A stretch of DNA of 64,000 nucleotides, from the NCBI RefSeq assembly GCF_001025155.1, contig NZ_AP012322.1:1860001-1924000 (forward strand), given 5' to 3'. Shown piece by piece: positions 28,103 to 36,264 of this stretch; position 1 is the first letter of the stretch, and every line of letters starts with the position of its first letter. The stretch comes from Bifidobacterium angulatum DSM 20098 = JCM 7096 (GTDB lineage Bacteria > Actinomycetota > Actinomycetes > Actinomycetales > Bifidobacteriaceae). The notes below the pieces were generated by a model. It was not told the DNA's origin, did not search any database, and saw only the letters and a list, made by a program, of their open reading frames with translations. A program made the translations under genes and the position numbers.

Positions 28103-29799
28103 AACTGCCCCTTAGCAGCATATTTGCGTTTCAAGCTACCGGCAAAATCCACAATCTTCTGAATACCGTATGCTGCCATTGGAATCAGCAGCAGGAAGAA
28201 CGGGAACGTATAGATGCTCTTTGCCTCCCAAAGGAGATAGCACAGAAAGCCGCCAATGAACGAGGCGCAAAGCAGCACCCGTGCAAAAACCTGAGCCGCA
28301 TCGTTTCCGACTGTCTTTTCTTTGATTAGCGAACGGAGAAGAGCGATCAAACCAATGCACGCCAGCAAATACATAACGGTTTGAGCGACATTCTCGTACC
28401 GGAGCAGAATGTCTGAACCGTCGCCGATAAGAAGGAAAGAGCTCAGCCCGGCAAAGTGCCTTGAGGATTCACCCAACTCCGAATACAGCGACGTCATGAA
28501 CGACGGTTCAGCCCATTCCGACGCAAGCTTGCCGATGAAGAAGCGCATTCCTTCGCCGGGATTATGCGAGAACTCCGATAACCGTCCTTGGATAAACTCT
28601 TTGGAAATCTGCGATTGAAGAGCATAATCATTGCCTGTACGTTCGAAGGCATCCAAAGCGAACCTGTTCCACCAACCGGGCGGCATATTCCCCGACTGAC
28701 TCAGGCCAATGGCAATCCAAGAAAGCATCGGCATACCCTTGCCGAAATTCTGCCCGGTCCAAGACTGAACCAGCGCGACGGGAAGTTTGGAAATAACAAA
28801 CGTAATCACTGCAGAAAGCAGAGACACCAGTAGCTGCCAGATACGACGGTTATGCCAGACTGCGAAGACGGCAGCGAGAAGTGCGGCAAGAACCACTATC
28901 TGATATGTCGATTTGAAGATGATGCCGATGCCGCAGACAAGAAATCCCCCGGCAATAGCGAGCGCACTAGACCAGACCTTTTGCAGACGAAACCCCTCCG
29001 CGATGATCCAAACACCGCAGATTGTAATGAAAAACCCAACGGCATTAGGGTATACGAAAGCCGCAAACATCATAAGAGGAACACATGTTGCAATCAGAAC
29101 GGTGAATGCACCATATCCCTTCTTATCCAACCCAAGCATGCCGCTCAAACGCCATAGGACCGCGACCATAGCGGTGACCGCCACGGCACTGGCAATCTGG
29201 AAGGCGAGAATATTGCCCGAACCGAACAAAGCAAATACCAGCAGATACCACAGCATCGGACCACTCTGGAACGGATAGAAGGAGAAGTACGCATAAGCGC
29301 TTGGGATGTCTCGTCCGATACATTCCTTCTGCACACTGCCCACCGAGCAATAATCCGCGCTGAACTGACCGATATCCCCTCTCAACAAGGCATTGGCAGC
29401 ATCCATCAAATTCTGTGAATCCGGATATGTGTACGTCACCAAACTCAGCGAAACGATCCACACAGTTTGGATTATCATCGCATATGCCAAAAGCGTGACA
29501 AAAACCCATCTACGCGGCAGTTTTGAAATCCCGATCGAGAGTAACACAATTGCGACGAACAGCATGATTGTACCGACAATGAATACCGCTGAAGGTATGC
29601 CAGAGTGATAATCAACCTGCTCCGTGATCTTTCCAAGTTGCGAACCGACCCTCTTGAACGTGACAGTGAAGAAAATTGACAGCACAAGCAGCATCGCCAC
29701 AACAGCGATCTGAAGCCCCAGAGCAAGCGCAACAAGCCACTTCGGGAGTACACGTTTGAAAAGCAGGCGCCCTCCGGACACAACATTTTGTTTATTCAC
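28099..29799 (-). CDS. Polytopic GT-C-like glycosyltransferase
   Basis: 566 residues with some twelve hydrophobic helices. A first extracytoplasmic loop has DSQNLMDAANALLRGDIGQF and a following AYFSFYPFQSGPMLWYLLV helix, a layout common in Gram-positive GT-C proteins of the PMT/ArnT type, which use polyprenyl-phosphate sugars outside the membrane. The start GTG at 29799 has only a weak ribosome site. It is 43 bp after the GtrB-like gene, a maker of polyprenyl-phosphate sugars, and overlaps the SGNH gene, so the pair may form a donor-and-transferase unit. Family assignment is by topology and context. Confidence 0.65.
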   Translation of the reverse strand: MNKQNVVSGGRLLFKRVLPKWLVALALGLQIAVVAMLLVLSIFFTVTFKRVGSQLGKITEQVDYHSGIPSAVFIVGTIMLFVAIVLLSIGISKLPRRWVFVTLLAYAMIIQTVWIVSLSLVTYTYPDSQNLMDAANALLRGDIGQFSADYCSVGSVQKECIGRDIPSAYAYFSFYPFQSGPMLWYLLVFALFGSGNILAFQIASAVAVTAMVAVLWRLSGMLGLDKKGYGAFTVLIATCVPLMMFAAFVYPNAVGFFITICGVWIIAEGFRLQKVWSSALAIAGGFLVCGIGIIFKSTYQIVVLAALLAAVFAVWHNRRIWQLLVSLLSAVITFVISKLPVALVQSWTGQNFGKGMPMLSWIAIGLSQSGNMPPGWWNRFALDAFERTGNDYALQSQISKEFIQGRLSEFSHNPGEGMRFFIGKLASEWAEPSFMTSLYSELGESSRHFAGLSSFLLIGDGSDILLRYENVAQTVMYLLACIGLIALLRSLIKEKTVGNDAAQVFARVLLCASFIGGFLCYLLWEAKSIYTFPFFLLLIPMAAYGIQKIVDFAGSLKRKYAAKGQL

Positions 29800-29842
29800 T
29801 CAGCAACATTCCCATCTTCCCCAAATGGAGGAATTCATCTTC

Positions 29843-30832
29843 TCAGAGTGTTTGTTCAATAATATAGCGAGGCCGAGCTTTGACTTCGAGGTAGATCTTC
29901 GCGATATATTCGCCGGTAACACCGAGAGCCAGCAAAATGAAGCCGCCCAGAATCCACAAGGAACACATCATCGACCCCCATCCGGCGACAGCGTGGCCAG
30001 AGAACACGGAAATGAGGGTATACACCAGCATTACGATTCCGACGAACACGGAGAACAAGCCCAAACCGGTGATCATAGTCAACGGCTTTGTCGAGAAGGA
30101 GGTCACGCCTTCAATCGCAAAGGAAACCATCTTCTTCAACGGATACTTGGATTCTCCGGCCACTCGAGTTCCACGCTTGTAATACACTTTTGCCGTTTTG
30201 AACCCAAGCGAGGGGACCAGACCTCTGAGGAACAGGTTCGATTCCTTGTACTGTGACAGAGCCGACAATGCGGCACGGCTCATCAGTCGGTAATCGGCAT
30301 GATCCGGTACGGTTTCCGTTCCAAGCCACTTCATCAGGGAATAGAACGCATGAGCAGTGCCACGTTTGAAGGCAGTATCGGTGTCACGGTTATCTCGTAC
30401 ACCATAAACGATCTCAGCGCCCTGAAGATATTCACGAACCATATCATCAACGGCATCGGGATCATCCTGCAAATCGGCATCCATGGAAACCACGGCATCG
30501 ACCTCCAGCCTGTATGCCTGCATCAGACCGGCAAACAGAGCATTCTGATGCCCTCTGTTGTGGGCTAGTTTCACACCGTGGAACAGAGCAGGATTGTCTT
30601 CATGCAAGGCTTCGATTACATCCCACGTTTTATCGGAAGACCCGTCATCAACGAAAAGGATGAAACTGCCCTGGGCAACGGCATGCGAACTCTCGAGCTG
30701 GCGCATCTTCTCCCTCAGCACATCCGCAGTCACATGCAGAGCCGCCTCCTCGTTATAGCAGGGGATCACAAATGCCATTACCGGCTCACGCCTCGTCCAA
30801 GCGCTTTGTCCGTTCTTCACATCACTCGTCAT
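29843..30832 (-). CDS. GtrB/DPM1-like polyprenyl-phosphate glycosyltransferase
   Basis: About 329 residues from ATG at 30832. GT2 core with FVIPCYNEEAALH, FILFVDDGSSDKTWDVI, VSMDADLQDDPDAVDDMV and KRGTRVAGESKYPLKKM. Two C-terminal membrane helices (MITGLGLFSVFVGIVMLVY, WILGGFILLALGVTGEYIAKIY) follow. This is the signature of enzymes that make undecaprenyl-phosphate glucose or similar lipid-linked sugars. An upstream TTG at 30985 keeps the frame open, but residues before 30832 have no family resemblance. There is no good Shine-Dalgarno at 30832; TACACT 7 nt upstream could be a -10 box of a leaderless mRNA (inference). First gene of the four-gene unit. Confidence 0.85.
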   Translation of the reverse strand: MTSDVKNGQSAWTRREPVMAFVIPCYNEEAALHVTADVLREKMRQLESSHAVAQGSFILFVDDGSSDKTWDVIEALHEDNPALFHGVKLAHNRGHQNALFAGLMQAYRLEVDAVVSMDADLQDDPDAVDDMVREYLQGAEIVYGVRDNRDTDTAFKRGTAHAFYSLMKWLGTETVPDHADYRLMSRAALSALSQYKESNLFLRGLVPSLGFKTAKVYYKRGTRVAGESKYPLKKMVSFAIEGVTSFSTKPLTMITGLGLFSVFVGIVMLVYTLISVFSGHAVAGWGSMMCSLWILGGFILLALGVTGEYIAKIYLEVKARPRYIIEQTL

Positions 30833-31024
30833 ATGCAACAGTGTATGCCACACCAGCAACCCGATAAAGACGGCGCCCCTTCCGAACTCTGGGAAACCAT
30901 GCACTTCGCACTTTCTGCGCATGCCCACGCCTTTTCCACTGGCGAAACGCGGGAGGTATGACGCCCTCTGTTTATTTGTCAACACTGCTCACAATAATCA
31001 CCTCTATACCTTAGATAGGGGGGT

Positions 31025-32464
31025 ATGAGAAGAAAAACCTTAGTCGCTGCCGGTTTTGTTATTGCTACCGTTTTACAAGGCATATCATATCCAGCAATCG
31101 CACTGGCTGCGGACAATACAGCCGCGGACCAGCCCACAAGCAGCCTTGTTGGCGAGCAAAACAGCGCCGCCGAAGACACCGATGTTCAGAGCGAGACGTC
31201 TGACAACGACAATACGGACGATGGCACTGCGCCCGAAGCGAACAACGCAGACAACAAGGAGAACGTAAGCCCGGCGGCAAGCGCCACACCCAAGGCTGAA
31301 TCGACAACCGACGACGAATCCAATGATTCTCCGTCGACAACGCCTCAGAACGGATGGGACCAAGACAAAAGCCACTGGTATGAGAATGGGCAAATAGTTC
31401 ATTCCAAGTTCTTCTACGACAAGGGCTCCGATGCCTGGTACTGGGCGGAAGCCGATGGCTCCATTGCCTGCGACAAGGATGTATACGTTCCGAACAGCAA
31501 CACGGATCGTTCCCATGGAAAGTGGGTGCGCTTCGACAAGCAGCGACGAATGGTCAAGGGCGAAGATTACCGATATGGCAGTTGGTACTACTTCGACACC
31601 AACACCGGTGCAATGGCAAAGGGAATAACCCGCATCTCCTCCAACGGCGGCAAGTGGGTCTATTACGACCTGACAACGGGCAAGATGCAATACGGGGAAC
31701 GCTACATTCATTACGACGAGAGTCATACCGGCTGGTATTACTTCGACCCGCAAACCGGAGCCATGGCTCACGATTTTGTGTACCTTCGTCAAGCCAACAA
31801 ATGGGTTTACTACGACAAGTACACCGGCAAGATGCAATACGGAGAGCATTGCATCAACGACGGCTGGTACTACATGAACACCACGACTGGAGCTCTTGCC
31901 AAGGGATGGACTAACCTTAAGAACAAGAGGGTCTATTACGATCCGACTTCCAGCCGCATGGTTCACGGTGGTTTGATTATCAACGGAAAGCACTACTTCT
32001 TCGATCCCTATACCGGTGCGAAGTATTCCAAGCAACAGATCGTCAATCGTCTGCTTAACTCAGCGCGTTCCCAAATCGGCAAACACCCTGATTGCCCCGG
32101 TACGCTCGCTGCCAATGGCGGACTGATTTGCCCTTACGGTCCCTGCATGTCTTTCGTTTGGTATTCCTTCCACACTGCAGGCTTGGACATCTTCCTCTGC
32201 GATGGCGCAAAAAGCGGATGGCCTCATAATAATTACGACTGGTATGCCAGCCGTGGCAGGATCAATCTTTCGCCTCAGCCTGGCGATGTTGTATTCTGGC
32301 AATTTGGCGGCTGGGCAAAGGGACTGAGCGCCAGCCATGCCGGAATCGTCGCCTCGGTTACCAACGGACGAGTTCGTATCGTGGATGCTTCCGATGGCAG
32401 CATTGCCGAGCGTAATGCCTACAACGGCGTCCGCGGCTACGCCCACCCGTACTACGACTGCTAA
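31025..32464 (+). CDS. Secreted CHAP-type peptidoglycan hydrolase with GW-type wall-binding repeats
   Basis: 479 residues. Signal peptide MRRKTLVAAGFVIATVLQGI...ALAADN, an acidic Asp/Asn/Glu-rich linker (~30-115), seven or so GW-type repeats (~115-335), and a CHAP-like domain (~345-479). The catalytic Cys is in YGPCMSFVWYSF and His in SASHAGIVAS, with PGDVVFWQFGG between them. CHAP domains cut peptide bonds in peptidoglycan or its stem amide. AGATAGGGGGGT precedes the ATG. It is convergent with the GH25 muramidase, giving a pair of wall hydrolases anchored by the same repeat type. Confidence 0.87.
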   Translation: MRRKTLVAAGFVIATVLQGISYPAIALAADNTAADQPTSSLVGEQNSAAEDTDVQSETSDNDNTDDGTAPEANNADNKENVSPAASATPKAESTTDDESNDSPSTTPQNGWDQDKSHWYENGQIVHSKFFYDKGSDAWYWAEADGSIACDKDVYVPNSNTDRSHGKWVRFDKQRRMVKGEDYRYGSWYYFDTNTGAMAKGITRISSNGGKWVYYDLTTGKMQYGERYIHYDESHTGWYYFDPQTGAMAHDFVYLRQANKWVYYDKYTGKMQYGEHCINDGWYYMNTTTGALAKGWTNLKNKRVYYDPTSSRMVHGGLIINGKHYFFDPYTGAKYSKQQIVNRLLNSARSQIGKHPDCPGTLAANGGLICPYGPCMSFVWYSFHTAGLDIFLCDGAKSGWPHNNYDWYASRGRINLSPQPGDVVFWQFGGWAKGLSASHAGIVASVTNGRVRIVDASDGSIAERNAYNGVRGYAHPYYDC

Positions 32465-32482
32465 TTCCTTGCATAATTAGGA

Positions 32483-32514
32483 GAGGCGTTCTGCACATCT
32501 GTGTAGAACGCCTC
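32483..32514. terminator. Bidirectional terminator hairpin
   Basis: Arms GAGGCGTTCT (32483-32492) and AGAACGCCTC (32505-32514) are exact, with extra pairing inside. It lies between convergent wall-hydrolase genes. Confidence 0.8.
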
Positions 32515-32526
32515 ACTTTATATGAA

Positions 32527-34350
32527 TCATCCCCTGCCTGTCACAGCATCAAAGTAGTGCCAGGCATTCCATTGCGGGACCCAAGTCCGTCCGTGAGCCA
32601 TCGCCCCCGTAGTGGAATCAAAGTAGTACCAGGACTTGTCTCGATATTGAAGCCCCTTTACCATTTTTCCATTTTCGTCATACCTGACCCACTTGCCACC
32701 ATTCGATTTCAAGTACACGTCGCCTGTCACTCGCTTACCCGTCACAGGATCAAAGTAGTACCAGCCGGCAGAGGTTTCATCGGCATTCAGATACTTCTCT
32801 CCATAAACCATCTTTCCGGTGACTTCATCGTAGTAGACCCACTTGCCGCCACTGGAATTCACATACGTAAGACCCTTGCTCATTGCGCCAGTAACGGAAT
32901 CGAAGTTATACCATCCGCCATATCGGTAATCTTCGCCCTTGACCATTTTTCCATTTTCGTCATACCTGACCCACTTGCCACCATTCGACCGCAAATACAC
33001 ATCCTTGTTTTGCACCATGGAGCCATCGGCATCGATCCAATACCACGCATCCGTTGAAGCGTCATATATCTCCTTATTGCGAGCATATGCCCCATCGGCT
33101 TCCTGCCAATATTGGTGATTATCCTTCCAAACCCACTTGCCGGTCTGCACATAGGTCTTGCCCCCAAACGCATTTACGTCCACGCTGCCGCTGATGCCGT
33201 TGACACGCACGGACGAGGAATACTGCCAGCCACGATCGTTGCTGGACCATGCCGTGTAACCCATGCGAGAGCTGTATTGTGCCACCCACCGGGTTTTTGC
33301 GTGGATGTTGCTGCTGTTGAGCTCATTGTTGAGGTAACTGGTGTAGGAGTACACCGCAAGATTGCTATAGCCCGCGTTACGCAGCTGGCTGAACCAGGCG
33401 TTCACGATGCCGTCGTACACGGCCGGGCTGGTCGGGTGCGCGTGGCCTGTCCAGCTCCACGCTTCCAGGTCGTAATACACCGGGTATTGCAGGTCATTCA
33501 GGTTCACGCCGGCCTTGCGCAGCAACGATGCCACGTCGGCGCCTTCGGAAGCGGCATTGCCGGAATTCTCGGCGTACGAATACATGTAGATACCAAACGG
33601 AATGCCCAACCGCTTGCATTCGCTGATGTTGCGCAGCGCCTTCTTGTCATACCCGTTGCCCCAACCGTAGCTGATGCGGATAATCGCACCTTCGACCCCG
33701 GCGCTCTTCGCCTTGGCCCAGTCGATATCGCCCTGCCATTCCGACACGTCGATCACACCCTTGGCCTGCTGCACGAACAGATTGCCGTTGGATTCGAAGA
33801 ACGCCGGTGTACCGTTGTACGTTCCCCAATACGCGCCATACTCATTATTCGGCAACGATGCCAACCGTACCGTCGCTTTGCTCCGAGCTGTTTCGGCGGA
33901 TAGGCTGGCATCGCTTTGAGCCTTGGAGGCATTCTCGATCTTGGTTCTGACCGCGTCCACCTCAACGGGGATGAACGACGCACCGTCGGTTTTCGCCAAC
34001 GGGTCCGGCTGACTACTCTGCGTGCCCACCAGGTTCGGATCGGTAATCATCTTACCGGTGGCAAGATCCTTCAACGTGCCATCCGCAGTCAACGCATGGT
34101 CTTCGGACACGACTTCCGCATCATCGGGGATGCTCTGCGCGATTGTATCCGGCAGCTCCGCTTCAGGATTGCCCGGCATGGTGTTTTCGGCACCATCTGT
34201 GCCACTGATGGAACGCACCTGTGTGACGGCGTCCATGTTCACATCATGCAGTTGCGCGGCATCCGCAGGCAACGCACCACCCAATGCCAATCCAGTTGCG
34301 GCAATCGCACACAGCACAGTTCTCATCGCACTCATTGCAGCTTTTCTCAT
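32527..34350 (-). CDS. Secreted GH25 muramidase with GW-type wall-binding repeats
   Basis: About 607 residues. Signal peptide MRKAAMSAMRTVLCAIAATGL to PADAAQ, a linker, then a GH25 domain (~185-400) with GVIDVSEWQGDIDWAKAKSAG and the catalytic Asp-x-Glu in PVYYDLEAW. The GW-type repeats fill ~405-607. GH25 enzymes cut the MurNAc-GlcNAc bond of peptidoglycan. The ATG at 34350 directly follows GGGAG; ATGs at 34335 and 34326 are alternatives that shorten the signal peptide. Divergent from the SASA esterase gene, so the 34351-34544 gap probably holds both promoters. Confidence 0.88.
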   Translation of the reverse strand: MRKAAMSAMRTVLCAIAATGLALGGALPADAAQLHDVNMDAVTQVRSISGTDGAENTMPGNPEAELPDTIAQSIPDDAEVVSEDHALTADGTLKDLATGKMITDPNLVGTQSSQPDPLAKTDGASFIPVEVDAVRTKIENASKAQSDASLSAETARSKATVRLASLPNNEYGAYWGTYNGTPAFFESNGNLFVQQAKGVIDVSEWQGDIDWAKAKSAGVEGAIIRISYGWGNGYDKKALRNISECKRLGIPFGIYMYSYAENSGNAASEGADVASLLRKAGVNLNDLQYPVYYDLEAWSWTGHAHPTSPAVYDGIVNAWFSQLRNAGYSNLAVYSYTSYLNNELNSSNIHAKTRWVAQYSSRMGYTAWSSNDRGWQYSSSVRVNGISGSVDVNAFGGKTYVQTGKWVWKDNHQYWQEADGAYARNKEIYDASTDAWYWIDADGSMVQNKDVYLRSNGGKWVRYDENGKMVKGEDYRYGGWYNFDSVTGAMSKGLTYVNSSGGKWVYYDEVTGKMVYGEKYLNADETSAGWYYFDPVTGKRVTGDVYLKSNGGKWVRYDENGKMVKGLQYRDKSWYYFDSTTGAMAHGRTWVPQWNAWHYFDAVTGRG

Positions 34351-34544
34351 CTCCCATAACGATCCATCACAACAGCGTTCCCAGCCTAACCGGCACCATG
34401 CCCTTCCCCGCACCTGCCAGCTTTCCTCTCGCATATTCCTCTCACAGCGAGCATGAACCGCCACCCGCCGCCTTCAGCCGTTTCACACGTTGCCCGGCTA
34501 TGGTACAAATACATTCGCATGATATGGATGGAAAAAGGGTATCG

Positions 34545-36116
34545 ATGAAATCGTTTCGCACACAACGCAGTGCAGTTTGCTGCGCTTTTCTCACTTTGGC
34601 TTTGGTTCTTCCCCTATGCGTAGTCGCACATGCGCCTGCAGCTCAGGCCGCTGGAACCGCAATCGCCGCACAGCAGAGCACTCCCGCCACGGTGAAGCTC
34701 CCCGCATACTATTCGAACGGCATGGTATTCCAACGCGGTAAGCCGATCACCGTCACCGGTGAACTGAAAAACATCACATATGCGAATATCGACTGGAGCA
34801 AGCTCAGCGCATCCCTCTCCATGGACGACAAGCGGTATTCCGGGCAGGTGACCAGCAGCCACGAAGCGAAGTTCACCATTCAAATCCCCAAGGTCCCTGC
34901 CAACCAGCACCCGTACAAGCTGGAAGTGCGGTACGACGGCAAACTGCTCAAAACCCTCGCCCACGTATATGTGGGTGATGTGTTCGTGGCAGCCGGGCAA
35001 TCCAATATGGAAGTGAACTACACCCAGTATTACAACACCAAGAACCTTAAGCTCGACCCGAACGCCAGCCCGCAGGGAGTGTTCAAATACAAGGATCTTC
35101 CCGAAACCATCGACGATCCAAACGTGCATTTCATCGTGGCACAGCATGACGCGCAATCCGTACAATTCCCCGTTGCGGACGAGAATAAATCGTCCTGGTC
35201 GGAAGCCACCACGCAGAATTCCAAGCGTCTCAGCTACCTTGCGCAATTCTTCGCCCAGGAACTGCGCACCACCAGCCCGAACATCCCCATTGGCATCATC
35301 CAGACCGCATGGGGTGGCACGGCCATCAGCCGACATATCAAGGGCGGCGACATCTACAAGAACCATATCGCCCCATTGCAGGGCTTCCACGTCGCCGGCG
35401 TGCTGTGGTACCAAGGCTGCAACGATGCCGCCAACAATGCCACAGCATTGGCCTACGAATCGCAGTTCACCGCACTGATCAACCAATACCGCAAGGTGTT
35501 CGACGACGCGTCCCTGCCGTTCCTCTACGTGCAGCTCGCCCGTTGGCCCGGCTACCAGTACACGCAGATCGTGCGCCAAGCCCAGCTCTCCGCCTTGGAC
35601 AACCCGAACTTGAACAGCACCGGGAACGTAGGTATGACGGTGTCCATCGACACGGACAAGGGCACGTCCGAAACCATCCACCCGTTGGGCAAGGAGATTC
35701 TCGCCAAACGTATGGCCGACCAGTGGCAGGCCATGCGCAAGAAGACCACGGTTCCTTCCGGTCCGGTCGTCGCCTCCGCCGAACGCGACGAAAAAGGCAA
35801 CATCACCATCTCCTTCAAGAACGGCACCGCGCAAGGCCTGCAGGCCATGAAACCCGATTACAGCCTGAACGCGAGCGCCACCAAGGTGGCTTCGTCTACG
35901 GATGAGAAGCTGGAAGGCTTCGAAGCGGCGGACGCATCTGGCAAGTTCAGCCCGGCTACGGCCACGATTCGGGGGAACCAGTTGGTGGTGTCGTCGGATG
36001 ATGTTGACCGAATCACCCAGGTGCGTTACCTGTTCAGTGGCGATCCGAATTGTTCCAGCATGCTGTATAACAAGCAGCAGCTGCCGGCCAGCCCGTTCAT
36101 TATCGCGATTCCGTAA
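34545..36116 (+). CDS. Secreted sialate O-acetylesterase-like (SASA/SGNH) protein
   Basis: About 523 residues. Signal peptide MKSFRTQRSAVCCAFLTLAL to AQAAG, an N-terminal beta domain (~55-150; YYSNGMVFQRGKPITVTG), then a SASA-type SGNH esterase (~150-440): VFVAAGQSNMEVNY (nucleophile Ser), AWGGTAISRHIKG (oxyanion Gly), VLWYQGCNDA (Asn) and ETIHPLGKE (Asp/Glu-His). A C-terminal beta domain completes it. Such enzymes remove O-acetyl groups from sialic acid or plant glycans. AAGGG lies 5 nt before the ATG. No wall anchor is visible, so it may be released. Substrate (host sialoglycan or the cell's own acetylated polymer) cannot be told. Confidence 0.83.
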   Translation: MKSFRTQRSAVCCAFLTLALVLPLCVVAHAPAAQAAGTAIAAQQSTPATVKLPAYYSNGMVFQRGKPITVTGELKNITYANIDWSKLSASLSMDDKRYSGQVTSSHEAKFTIQIPKVPANQHPYKLEVRYDGKLLKTLAHVYVGDVFVAAGQSNMEVNYTQYYNTKNLKLDPNASPQGVFKYKDLPETIDDPNVHFIVAQHDAQSVQFPVADENKSSWSEATTQNSKRLSYLAQFFAQELRTTSPNIPIGIIQTAWGGTAISRHIKGGDIYKNHIAPLQGFHVAGVLWYQGCNDAANNATALAYESQFTALINQYRKVFDDASLPFLYVQLARWPGYQYTQIVRQAQLSALDNPNLNSTGNVGMTVSIDTDKGTSETIHPLGKEILAKRMADQWQAMRKKTTVPSGPVVASAERDEKGNITISFKNGTAQGLQAMKPDYSLNASATKVASSTDEKLEGFEAADASGKFSPATATIRGNQLVVSSDDVDRITQVRYLFSGDPNCSSMLYNKQQLPASPFIIAIP

Positions 36117-36139
36117 ACCTGCGGTTCCGCGTAGTACAT

Positions 36140-36178
36140 GCGGGCGGAGCGGCTCGTTTCCGTAGACGCCCCGCCCGC
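36140..36178 (+). terminator. GC-rich hairpin after the esterase gene
   Basis: GCGGGCGG (36140-36147) pairs with CCGCCCGC (36171-36178), 24 bp after the stop codon at 36116. No T-run follows. Confidence 0.45.
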
Positions 36179-36204
36179 GCTTGTCTGTGCCGATCGCTGC
36201 CAGG

Positions 36205-36253
36205 TCAGTACCGATTCAGTACCGATTCAGTACCGGTTCGATACCGATTCAGT
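36205..36253. repeat. 11-bp tandem repeat, four units plus a partial
   Basis: Unit TCAGTACCGAT repeated at 36205, 36216, 36227 (one change) and 36238 (TCGATACCGAT), then TCAGT. It lies between convergent genes, ending 12 bp from the stop codon of the membrane-protein gene. Confidence 0.85.
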
Positions 36254-36264
36254 GTTATCCAATC

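Noticed and set aside
30954..30982. Promoter with TTGACA on the minus strand upstream of the GtrB-like gene
   Set aside because: The -35 box is perfect but no acceptable -10 lies at the right distance.
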